From JANRKH01 sp033763595 (GTDB taxonomy: Bacteria; Pseudomonadota; Alphaproteobacteria; Rickettsiales; Rickettsiaceae): 64,000 nt of DNA. Made by a program: the position numbers and the translations under genes. The notes below the pieces were generated by a model. It did not search any database. It saw nothing but the letters and a program-made list of their open reading frames with translations, and was not told the DNA's origin. Below, one piece after another: positions 1-7,906 of the stretch (position 1 is its first letter; every line of letters starts with the position of its first letter). Location: assembly GCA_033763595.1 (NCBI GenBank), contig JANRKH010000021.1, positions 1 to 64,000 on the forward strand, in the 5' to 3' direction.

Positions 1-2
1 GA

Positions 3-173
3 CGATTTGACTTAAAAACGCAAAGTGAAGAAGAAACTTCGCGGGACAAGGAAGATTTTCCGTTACCTATTCAGCGTGGTGATGCTGGTTTTGATGAAAA
101 TCAAAACTCAGATAGAAGCCTAAGCTCAGAATTAGACTCTATGCGGCAGATAGGTGATCAGGATAATATTTAG
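3..173 (+). CDS. C-terminal end of an unidentified protein (partial)
   Basis: An open frame enters from the left edge and ends at TAG 171-173, giving 56 residues with no stop before it. The visible tail is very polar, rich in D, E, Q, S and R, has no hydrophobic segment, and ends with the residues RQIGDQDNI. This looks like a disordered C-terminus. The family cannot be recognised from this fragment. The alternative is a chance open frame at the edge, but the composition is protein-like. Confidence 0.5.
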   Translation, partial: RFDLKTQSEEETSRDKEDFPLPIQRGDAGFDENQNSDRSLSSELDSMRQIGDQDNI

Positions 174-430
174 ACTTAAGGTCTGATAAACATTAGCAAT
201 CGATTAGGAAGGCTATAATAGCAAAATCCCATTTTTAAGGTTGCATAGTTGCCCTACTCTCACCTAATAGCAAATCCATGTTTTTATAAAAAGCTGCGGA
301 AGTATAAGGATGACTCATTTGCCTTGCGCTCATATATCAAAAATTCCTTGTAGAGCTTTTAGTGGCATTTTTTTAAAAAATCCTGAAGTTTCGATGGGTT
401 AGGCGAGTAAACCAAATAAACAAAGGTTTA

Positions 431-808
431 AAGGCAGCAATAAGCCGGATCCTGTACATACCGAAGTATGCGACGATGATTTATCTTGCCTTAGCGTTTC
501 CGCTAAGGTCTAGCGACCTACCCAGGATTCTAGAGTCAACAAATCCTCCCCGAATATTCATATGAATTTTTCGGACAAATCCTCTATTTGGTCTTGCTTC
601 TGGTGGGGTTTACCATGCCTTTTCTGTCGCCAAAAAAGCGGTGCGCTCTTACCGCACCTTTTCACCCTTACTTGCTTTTGGCAAGCGGTTTATTTTCTGT
701 GGCACTTTCCTTAAAGTTTCCCTCACTGGGGGTTACCCAGCACCACTTTGCTGTGAAGTCCGGACTTTCCTCAGTTCTAATTTTAACTGCCATCGCCCTG
801 CTGCCTTA
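431..808 (-). ncRNA. rnpB: RNase P RNA (bacterial type A)
   Basis: Read on the minus strand, this has the conserved RNase P RNA landmarks in the right order: GAGGAAAGTCCGGACT near the 5' end, the GGGTGAAAAGGTGCGGTAAG segment, GCATGGTAAACCCC, and ATCCGGCTTATTG at the 3' end. The outermost stretches (AAGGCAGCA near 800-808 and TGCTGCCTT at 431-440) pair as helix P1, which sets both ends to within a few bases. The RNA is the catalytic subunit that matures tRNA 5' ends. Just past its 3' end, TAAACC and GGTTTA (around 404-431) could form a weak terminator hairpin. Confidence 0.95.
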
Positions 809-977
809 TAAACATATTATACACAATAAAATTTAATATTGGAAGAACTAATTCATGCTTAATTAGATAGAAAAATTTTAGTAGTGCTGGTTAATTATTA
901 TAAAAAATGTAATTAACGACTTGATATTTGCGAATAAAAAGTGAATTATATGCAAGTAAGTTTTAAATTGATTTTAA

Positions 978-2708
978 ATGAGTTCGATCGGAGTGCTGCC
1001 AAGCGTAGTTGTGTTATTATCAGCTGCAATTTTTATTGTTTTTACATTTAAAACTCTCAAGCTAAGTCCTGTGTTAGGATATCTTGTGGCCGGGGGTATA
1101 ATAGGTGACCATGGTTTAAAAATAGTATTCAACGACCAAATACATATAATTGCTGAATATGGAGTTGTTTTTTTGTTATATGCCATAGGACTAGAACTGT
1201 CTTTTGCAAGGCTAAGAGCGATGAGAAAATATGTTTTCGGCCTTGGATCAGCGCAGGTTATTTTAACCTCATGCATAATTGCAGGAGCGGTAACTCTTTT
1301 TGACGGGGAGGGTCACAAGCTTGCCGTTATCGTTGGAGGGAGCCTTGCTCTTTCTTCAACGGCTGTTGTACTACAGGTGATACATGATGCAAGAATTCAG
1401 TCGACACAAGTTGGTAGAATTGCGCTTGGTATCTTGCTACTGCAAGATTTTGCCGTTGTTCCTTTGCTTGTGATTGTGCCCAAACTCTCTGGAGGAAATC
1501 TAGGATCTATACCATTTGAAATTTTAATAGCAATAGCAAATGCTGCGCTAACTTTGGCGACAATTTTTATTGTTGGTAGGATGTTTTTTAGGCCTTTATT
1601 TAGGATGCTTTCTAGCGACGGAGAGGTTAGCAGCTCAAACGAATTATTTATAGCAGCAACATTGCTGATCGCGCTTGCTTCTGCTTTTGCAACCGAATAT
1701 ATGGGTCTTTCTCTTGCTCTTGGAGCTTTTACTGCAGGCGTACTCGTTGCGGAAACTGAGTTTCAAAGAAAAGCAGAAGAGAGCATATATCCTTTTAAAG
1801 GATTACTACTCGGTTTATTCTTTATGTCAGTTGGGATGACAATTGATGTTAAAGAAATGTACAATCAAATAAGTACTATTTTGATTTTTACAATCGCTTT
1901 AATTACGCTTAAAGCGCTCATAATAACGGGTCTTTGTATCATTTTTGGCTTTAGTACAGGCGTTGCAATACATTCTGGCTTGATGCTTTCTCAGGGAGGT
2001 GAATTTGCTTTTATTTTATTTCAGCATGGAATTAATCAGGGTATCATATCAGAAGGAGCTGGAAAGTTGCTGCTTCTAATTGTCACATGCTCTATGGCAA
2101 TTACCCCACTAATCTCTTTAATTGGAAGTAAAATAGAAGATATGCTTGAATATGATCCTGAAAAAGCGCCGGATAATATACTAGAAAAAGGTACTCGGGA
2201 TCTTACTAATCACGTAATTATAGCTGGATTTGGAGTGGTAGGTAAAATGGTTGCACGTTTTCTTGCGGCAGAAGGGGTGAAATACGTAATAATTGACGTG
2301 AATCCCGATGTTGTAAAGGAAGGGCAATCTAACGGGTTTCCACTTTTTTATGGTGATATTTCAAATAATCAGACCCTTGGATTGGGGGGCGCAGAAAGGG
2401 CGCTTGCTCTAATTCTTTGCATGAAGAATAGAACCACGCAAAAAAAGACGCTTAAAACAATCTCGTCAAAATTTAACCAACTAGCAGTGATCGTGAGATC
2501 AGAAGATCTTAAAAATTCATATGAACTTTATGAACTTGGGGCAACGATTATTGTCCCAGCTGCATATGAAACCGGCCTTCAACTGGGGGGCGCTGTTATG
2601 AAAGCACTTGGGATAAGTGAGCTTGAGATTGCTAGAATAAAAGAACAATTCAGAGCTGGAAATTATGTAGCCACAAAGCAAGCGGAAGATTTAGTAGATG
2701 AATTTTAG
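978..2708 (+). CDS. KefB/KefC-type monovalent cation:proton antiporter (CPA2 family)
   Basis: The 576-residue membrane protein has about 12 hydrophobic segments over residues 1-390, followed by a cytosolic Rossmann domain near 410-530 with the nucleotide-binding motif AGFGVVGKMVARFL. This is the layout of CPA2 exchangers with a TrkA-N (RCK) domain, which expel K+ or Na+ in exchange for protons under nucleotide or glutathione control. It ends soon after TrkA-N, so no separate TrkA-C domain is seen. The start is the first ATG of the frame; no strong Shine-Dalgarno is visible. It stands alone, with rnpB upstream on the other strand and a family A repeat between it and convergent argS. The ion carried cannot be told from sequence; the glutathione-gated Kef subtype is possible but unproven. 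Confidence 0.88.
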   Translation: MSSIGVLPSVVVLLSAAIFIVFTFKTLKLSPVLGYLVAGGIIGDHGLKIVFNDQIHIIAEYGVVFLLYAIGLELSFARLRAMRKYVFGLGSAQVILTSCIIAGAVTLFDGEGHKLAVIVGGSLALSSTAVVLQVIHDARIQSTQVGRIALGILLLQDFAVVPLLVIVPKLSGGNLGSIPFEILIAIANAALTLATIFIVGRMFFRPLFRMLSSDGEVSSSNELFIAATLLIALASAFATEYMGLSLALGAFTAGVLVAETEFQRKAEESIYPFKGLLLGLFFMSVGMTIDVKEMYNQISTILIFTIALITLKALIITGLCIIFGFSTGVAIHSGLMLSQGGEFAFILFQHGINQGIISEGAGKLLLLIVTCSMAITPLISLIGSKIEDMLEYDPEKAPDNILEKGTRDLTNHVIIAGFGVVGKMVARFLAAEGVKYVIIDVNPDVVKEGQSNGFPLFYGDISNNQTLGLGGAERALALILCMKNRTTQKKTLKTISSKFNQLAVIVRSEDLKNSYELYELGATIIVPAAYETGLQLGGAVMKALGISELEIARIKEQFRAGNYVATKQAEDLVDEF

Positions 2709-2786
2709 AAAATATCGCACCTTAACCTGATACAACAGTTTTATAGCTTTAGCTATACAATTGTGTTAATTTCTGCCAATAAGTTA

Positions 2787-2892
2787 TACCAAATCCCATT
2801 TTTAAGTACTTTCTTCTAGCTCGTCACTCACCTAGCATTTAGTAGGCTTCGTGACTTGCTCCTAGTATTATTTAATTCTAGAGATTTGGTAT
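2787..2892 (-). repeat. Family A palindromic repeat (reverse copy)
   Basis: A 106-bp element bounded by TACCAAATCCCATTT and AGAGATTTGGTA. It is the only well-preserved copy in reverse orientation relative to the others. It contains the core CTCACCTAGC...TAGGCTTCGTGAC and lies between the convergent antiporter and argS genes, where a hairpin could end both transcripts (inference). Confidence 0.85.
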
Positions 2893-2976
2893 TATTTGCC
2901 TGTATTTTGTTATTTTGGGTTCTTTTGGTTTTTGATTAAGGATTTACTTTATAAAGCCGAGCTGCTTGATTTCAAA

Positions 2977-4740
2977 TCACATTTTGTTAAGTGGGGTAAT
3001 TCCAAGTATTAATAAACCATTTCTAATCACAAGCTCAATTGCGCTTATGAGCACAAGCCTTGCGGCTGAAAGCTTAGTATTATCACTCAAAAATTTATAA
3101 TCCTGATTTTCCTTGCCCATGTTCCAAAAAGCATGAAAAGATGAAGCAATATCTTGTAGATAGTAAGGTATTTTATGGATTTCTCCGGTTTTGGCAGCTT
3201 GTTCAACTATGCGCGGAAATAGCGAAAGATCCCTGATTATCTCTATCTCAACATCCAAAGTAAGTAAGCTCAGGTCATATTCCGATCTTATGAATTTCTC
3301 ATATGTTTCTTGAAAATTTTCTTTTGCATTATTAAGCGAAGAAAGGGCTCTAACTCTTGCGTACTGAACATAATATACCGGATTTTCCTTTGAAAGTATC
3401 TTTGCGGTGTGAAGGTCAAAATCAAGTATAATGTCATTCTTTCTAGTAAGCATCATAAATTTTAGTACATCAGCCCCAACTTCTTTGACGACATCAGATA
3501 CTGTCGTAAACTGACCAGCTCTTTTGGACATTTTTACTGGCTCGTTATTATCCATTAAATTCACCATCTGGCAAAGCTTTACTTCGCAAGTTGCGCTCCC
3601 ATTGCTCAAAGCTTTGTATAGGGCTTCAAGTCTTTTGACATATCCTGAATGATCCGCGCCAAGAACTATTATGTTTTTAGAAAATCCCCTTTCGATTTTG
3701 CTAAGTGCATAAGCTGCATCTCCTGCAAAATAGGTCCATGAGCCATCTGATTTTGCAAGTGTTCTATCCTGATCGTCACCAAATTCTGTTGACTTGAAGA
3801 GTAACTGCTCTTTAGGCTCCCAGTCTTTATCCTCCTCGCCTTTTGGCGCCTCAAGTAAGCCCTTATATATTAGCCCTTTATTTGTTAGTATCTCGATTGC
3901 TTTTTCTATCATTTTATCATCATGAAGTTTTTTTTCCGAGGAAAATACGTCATGAAATATCGAAAGATCCTTTAGATCAGATTTGATGATTTTTAATATA
4001 CGCTCTAGTACTATATACCTAAATTCCAGCAATTTTGGAGTTGGCTCAATCCGCATATCGAAATTTTCATCAAGGTCTAGAAATTTATCTCCAAATTCTT
4101 CCTTAATAGAACCTGCAATATACTTTAAATATTCACCTGGATAAAAACCAGATGGGATATTTATTTCATATCCAAATACTTCTCTATATCTTAGAAGGCA
4201 AGATTTTAGTAATACTCCTATCTGATTTCCTGCATCATTTACATAGTATTCTCTAACTACATCAAATCCACAATTTTCCATTACGGATGAGAATGCTTCG
4301 CCGTAGATCGCAGGTCTTGCGTGTCCAACATGCATGGGGCCGGTAGGATTTGCTGATACAAATTCTACATTCACCCTTTCTCCTTTTCCTATATTTGTTT
4401 TGCCAAAATTAGTACCAGTATCTAAAATCGCCTCTAAGATTTTATGCCATAAATTTTTGGTTAGGGTAAAATTAATGAAACCTGGACCTGCGATTTCTAT
4501 ATTCTGAAAAATGCTTTTCTGGGACAATTTTTCGCGAATATACTCCGCTACTTCTCTAGGATTCGTTTTGCAGTAATTTGCGATAATTAAAGCTGCGTTA
4601 GATGAAAGATGTCCAAATGATTTGATTCTAGGAATTTCTATCGCTATTTTATCAAAAACATTACTGTTGATAGTATATTTGCCTGCCGAAGCTTCGTTTA
4701 TGAAACTTTTGAGCAGTTCATATATATTATTATATTGCAT
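2977..4740 (-). CDS. argS: Arginine--tRNA ligase
   Basis: The 587-residue class I synthetase charges tRNA-Arg. The N-terminal additional (Add1) domain covers about residues 1-100. The HIGH-type signature appears as SANPTGPMHVGHARP near residue 130, and the KMSKS-type loop as VKMSKRAGQF near 400. A C-terminal DALR anticodon-binding domain follows (from about 460, with YVQYARVRALSSL at its start). Length is normal for the family. It begins two bases after the end of dgt on the same strand, so the two are probably co-transcribed; dgt and argS are neighbours in many alphaproteobacteria. Confidence 0.97.
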   Translation of the reverse strand: MQYNNIYELLKSFINEASAGKYTINSNVFDKIAIEIPRIKSFGHLSSNAALIIANYCKTNPREVAEYIREKLSQKSIFQNIEIAGPGFINFTLTKNLWHKILEAILDTGTNFGKTNIGKGERVNVEFVSANPTGPMHVGHARPAIYGEAFSSVMENCGFDVVREYYVNDAGNQIGVLLKSCLLRYREVFGYEINIPSGFYPGEYLKYIAGSIKEEFGDKFLDLDENFDMRIEPTPKLLEFRYIVLERILKIIKSDLKDLSIFHDVFSSEKKLHDDKMIEKAIEILTNKGLIYKGLLEAPKGEEDKDWEPKEQLLFKSTEFGDDQDRTLAKSDGSWTYFAGDAAYALSKIERGFSKNIIVLGADHSGYVKRLEALYKALSNGSATCEVKLCQMVNLMDNNEPVKMSKRAGQFTTVSDVVKEVGADVLKFMMLTRKNDIILDFDLHTAKILSKENPVYYVQYARVRALSSLNNAKENFQETYEKFIRSEYDLSLLTLDVEIEIIRDLSLFPRIVEQAAKTGEIHKIPYYLQDIASSFHAFWNMGKENQDYKFLSDNTKLSAARLVLISAIELVIRNGLLILGITPLNKM

Positions 4741-4742
4741 AT

Positions 4743-5891
4743 TTAAAAATTAGTATTTATAGAAAAGAATGAATTATACTCGTCTAGAGCATATCTATCA
4801 GTCATGCCTGCAATAAAATCTGCTATAACTCTTGCTTTTTTTGTTTCTGATAAATTCTTAGTACGATTGAACCAATCTGGTGGTAAGCAGTCATTATTGT
4901 GAAAGTATAAATCGAATAATTCTCTGATAATTTTTTTGCATTTGAATCTAATCAAAATAATTCTATGGTTTTGATACACTTTTTCTTTTAAAAAAGCTCT
5001 AAGGATTTTAATTAGTGTAACCACATCTTCAGAAAATTCTACAACTGGCTTGCCTAGGCGCCTTACTTCATCGGATGTTTTTATATTATTAGTTTGTATA
5101 TTTTCTCTAGTTTTTGCGAGTAAATCTTCTATGAAAATATGCGCCAGTTCTCTTACAATTTCAAAAATAATCCTGCTTTTACTCATTCCAGTGAATTTAG
5201 ATGTAACGTTGCTTACGATTTTGTCTATCACATTAAGAGATCCTAGTTCATCAATTGTTATCATCCCTGCCCTTACTCCGTCCTCAAGATCATGACAATT
5301 ATAAGTTATGTCATCCGAAAGAGAAGCGACTTGTGCTTCTATTGATGAATATTCATAAAGCTTTAGATCGCTAATCATGTTATATTCAGCTATAGCTTCC
5401 GGTATTTCGCCTGTTAAGGGACCATTGTGCTTTGCAATGCCTTCGAGCACTTCCCAGCTGAGGTTGAGTCCGTCGTATGCGCAATATCTCCTCTCTAATT
5501 TTGTGAGAAGTTTTATCGCATGAGAATTATGACAAAAACCTCCGTAGTCTTTCATGCATTCCTTCAGCACATCTTCTCCAACATGTCCAAATGGAGTGTG
5601 ACCAAGATCATGTGCAAGCGCGATACATTCAGCTAAGTCCTCAGACCCTCCAAGATCTCTTGATATAGATCTTGCGATCGCTGCAACCTCAATTGAATGA
5701 GTTAGGCGGTTTCTATAGTGATCTCCTTCATGGTTAATAAAAACTTGCGTTTTATACTGTAGTCTTCTAAAGGTATTTGAGTGTATTATCCTATCCTTAT
5801 CCCTTTGGAATGCGTTTCTATAAGGCGTAGGTTTTTCCTCGTATAGTCTACCCTTTGAGTTTTCTGGATCAGATGCATATGATGCTAACAT
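4743..5891 (-). CDS. dgt: dGTPase-like HD-domain triphosphohydrolase
   Basis: The 382-residue protein belongs to the dNTP triphosphohydrolase family, which hydrolyses dGTP or other dNTPs to the nucleoside and triphosphate. HD metal-binding motifs are visible: RLTHSIEVAAIAR near residue 65, ALAHDLGHTPFGHVGE near 92, and SLSDDITYNCHDLEDG near 190. The length matches the shorter alphaproteobacterial type rather than the longer E. coli Dgt. It is divergent from erpA and lies immediately upstream of argS, a conserved alphaproteobacterial arrangement. Substrate preference cannot be read from sequence. Confidence 0.93.
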   Translation of the reverse strand: MLASYASDPENSKGRLYEEKPTPYRNAFQRDKDRIIHSNTFRRLQYKTQVFINHEGDHYRNRLTHSIEVAAIARSISRDLGGSEDLAECIALAHDLGHTPFGHVGEDVLKECMKDYGGFCHNSHAIKLLTKLERRYCAYDGLNLSWEVLEGIAKHNGPLTGEIPEAIAEYNMISDLKLYEYSSIEAQVASLSDDITYNCHDLEDGVRAGMITIDELGSLNVIDKIVSNVTSKFTGMSKSRIIFEIVRELAHIFIEDLLAKTRENIQTNNIKTSDEVRRLGKPVVEFSEDVVTLIKILRAFLKEKVYQNHRIILIRFKCKKIIRELFDLYFHNNDCLPPDWFNRTKNLSETKKARVIADFIAGMTDRYALDEYNSFFSINTNF

Positions 5892-6042
5892 AATTGTGTA
5901 TTAAAATTTATATTAATCTATTCAATATTTTGTAGTATATTAGTTCATGAAACAATAGTCAATTTAGTAGAATTTTTATGCGTAATTCTTATAAATAATC
6001 ATAAAGCAAACTAAAGATAAATTAACAATAGATTGAAATAAA

Positions 6043-6384
6043 ATGACTGTAAATATTATAGTATCAGAAAGTGCAGCGCAGAGGATTATCGAGCTTGCCA
6101 AAAAAGAAAAAGATGAAGTTAAGGGCCTTAGAATATCAGTTGAAGCTGGAGGATGTTCGGGCCTTCAGTATAAATACGAACTTACAAATATTAAAAAAGA
6201 AAATGACATAGTTATAAGGCAATCTGGGGCACAAATATTCGTAGATCCCGTGTCTGCTAAATTTTTGAATAATTCTGATATAAATTTCGTTGAAAATCTC
6301 GGAGGGGCCTATTTCGAGATAAAAAACCCAAATGCTTCTCTAAGGTGCGGATGCGGCAATTCTTTTGCTGCCCAAAAACAATAA
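6043..6384 (+). CDS. erpA: A-type iron-sulfur carrier protein (HesB/IscA/ErpA family)
   Basis: The 113-residue protein has the three invariant cysteines of A-type carriers: one in AGGCSGLQYKYEL near residue 38, and two in LRCGCGNSFA at the C-terminus. These bind and pass on Fe-S clusters during maturation of target enzymes. The family is certain. The symbol erpA rather than iscA rests on its place divergent from dgt-argS, away from any isc or suf cluster. The 150-bp gap to dgt must hold promoters for both directions. An orphan virB2 follows 160 bp downstream on the same strand but with its own AT-rich leader. Confidence 0.9.
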   Translation: MTVNIIVSESAAQRIIELAKKEKDEVKGLRISVEAGGCSGLQYKYELTNIKKENDIVIRQSGAQIFVDPVSAKFLNNSDINFVENLGGAYFEIKNPNASLRCGCGNSFAAQKQ

Positions 6385-6543
6385 CTAACACTAGTATCTC
6401 TATAAATTTTAACTGTTGCGCGAAAGTAACGAAAAGTCACTTATTTAAAAAAATAAGTTTAAAAAGAATAAAGATGTTAACGAAACCTTTGATACAAAAG
6501 AAAAAAATAATATAATCATACCATAACAAATGATAAGGTTTTT

Positions 6544-6894
6544 ATGATAAATAATTACAAAATTGATGGTGAATTGATCTCTAGAATATTATTTTTTTTG
6601 AGCATTTTTGCAATGGTGTTAGGTACTTTTGATAATGTTTGGGCAGAGGATGCTTCAAGTGGAGATACTACAGAGGATCCTATCGGAACTCAGCTTTGTA
6701 AGGTTATTGACGCAATCAACTCGGGAACAGCAAGGGCCGTTGGAATATGCGCTGTTTTTGGTTTAGCAGGAGCTCTGATGATGGCAAAAATACAGTGGAC
6801 TACGGCTCTGATCACATCTTCAGGAATTATAGTTATGTTTAGTGCGAGTTCAATGGTTGCTTTTATTGGAGGAGATGGCGCGTCAGGTTGCTAG
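6544..6894 (+). CDS. virB2: VirB2/TrbC-family type IV secretion pilin
   Basis: A 116-residue small membrane protein with the VirB2 layout. It has an N-terminal hydrophobic signal segment (about residues 13-33, ending near VWAEDA), a short polar mature N-terminus, then a pair of hydrophobic helices: one around ARAVGICAVFGLAGALMMA, and one from WTTALITSSGIIVMFSASS. A short basic/polar loop (KIQW) lies between them. VirB2 is the major pilus subunit of VirB/D4 systems. As in Rickettsia, it is encoded far from the other vir genes (nearest at 26.6 kb). A family C repeat follows 15 bp after the stop and may serve as the transcript end. Confidence 0.78.
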   Translation: MINNYKIDGELISRILFFLSIFAMVLGTFDNVWAEDASSGDTTEDPIGTQLCKVIDAINSGTARAVGICAVFGLAGALMMAKIQWTTALITSSGIIVMFSASSMVAFIGGDGASGC

Positions 6895-6909
6895 TAGAAT
6901 AGTTATCTA

Positions 6910-6987
6910 TACCAAATCTCAAGGAGTTAATCTCTCATATGAATTTAAGGGCGAGCTTAATAAGTACCTTAAAAATGGGATTTGGTA
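6910..6987 (+). repeat. Short family C repeat
   Basis: A 78-bp element bounded by TACCAAATCTCAAGG and ATGGGATTTGGTA. It shares its right end with family A but lacks the A/B core; it contains instead the family C motif CATATGAATTTAAGGGCGAG. It lies between convergent virB2 and rmlA. Confidence 0.75.
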
Positions 6988-7003
6988 TAATTCAAGAAGA
7001 TAA

Positions 7004-7873
7004 TCATTTTCTTATAAGCTCTGAGATATATTTAACATAAGAGTTTTGGTTTGGGTTTTTAAACATCGAGACAATTTGCTCTTTGTTTATCCAGCCTTGT
7101 CTAAAAGCTATTTCCTCAAGACATGCGATTTTTTTTCCAAGTAACTTTTCTGAAAGCTGAACATAAAGAGAAGCTTCCATTAAAGAATCAAATGTACCTG
7201 CGTCAAGCCACGCAGTATATTCGTCAAGTATTTCTACCTTTAATTTACCCTCTTGCAAGTACAAATTCTGAATATCAGTTATTTCGAGTTCTCCTCTAGC
7301 TGACGGCTTAAGTGATTTAGCTTTACTAACAACAGTTGCATCACAGCAATAAAGGCCAGTGATCGCATAATTTGATATATATTCTTTTGGCTTTTCTACA
7401 ATTTGCTTCACGTTACCGCTTTGATCAAACGAAACAACACCATATCTTTCTGGATCTTGTACTTTACGTCCAAAAACTATTGCACCGCTATTTAGGCTAC
7501 TTGCAGCATTGCTTATTTTACCAGCAAAGTCATCTCCTACAAAAATATTATCGCCTAGTATCAAGCATATTGGTGAATTTGCTATGAAGTCTTCTGCTAT
7601 AATAAAACTATCTGCTATTCCAATGGGTTTTTCCTGTATTTTATACGTAAGTTTTATGCCAAATCTACTTCCGTCACCTAACATTTTCTCATACAAATAC
7701 ATATGTTCACGGCTGCTAATCACTAAAATCTCTCTCATACCTGCACTCATTAGATTCGCAAGAGGATAATAAATCATAGGCTTGTCATATATTGGTAGCA
7801 ATTGCTTACCTGTTGCAGAAGTTAAAGGGTAAAGACGAGTACCAAGTCCTCCTGACAAAATCATTCCTTTCAT
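7004..7873 (-). CDS. rmlA: Glucose-1-phosphate thymidylyltransferase
   Basis: The 289-residue enzyme makes dTDP-glucose from glucose-1-phosphate and dTTP, the first step towards dTDP-rhamnose and related sugars. The N-terminal nucleotide-binding signature GGLGTRLYPLTSATGKQLLP, followed by YDKPMIYYPL, is diagnostic. LGDNIFVGD near 110 and EYTAWLDAGTFDSL near 220 are also conserved in RmlA. Length is normal. It follows pheT on the same strand after a 33-bp gap, so it may be read from the pheST transcript. The next pathway enzyme, rmlB, lies at 45-46 kb; rmlC and rmlD are not in the window. Confidence 0.96.
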   Translation of the reverse strand: MKGMILSGGLGTRLYPLTSATGKQLLPIYDKPMIYYPLANLMSAGMREILVISSREHMYLYEKMLGDGSRFGIKLTYKIQEKPIGIADSFIIAEDFIANSPICLILGDNIFVGDDFAGKISNAASSLNSGAIVFGRKVQDPERYGVVSFDQSGNVKQIVEKPKEYISNYAITGLYCCDATVVSKAKSLKPSARGELEITDIQNLYLQEGKLKVEILDEYTAWLDAGTFDSLMEASLYVQLSEKLLGKKIACLEEIAFRQGWINKEQIVSMFKNPNQNSYVKYISELIRK

Positions 7874-7906
7874 ATGTGTAAATCACTTTAATTTAGTTGA
7901 AAATCT

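Noticed and set aside
588..836. An 82-codon open frame on the plus strand
   Set aside because: It lies antisense over RNase P RNA, whose conserved core explains the sequence.
974..1276. A 100-codon minus-strand frame
   Set aside because: Shadow of the antiporter gene, which has clear family motifs on the plus strand.
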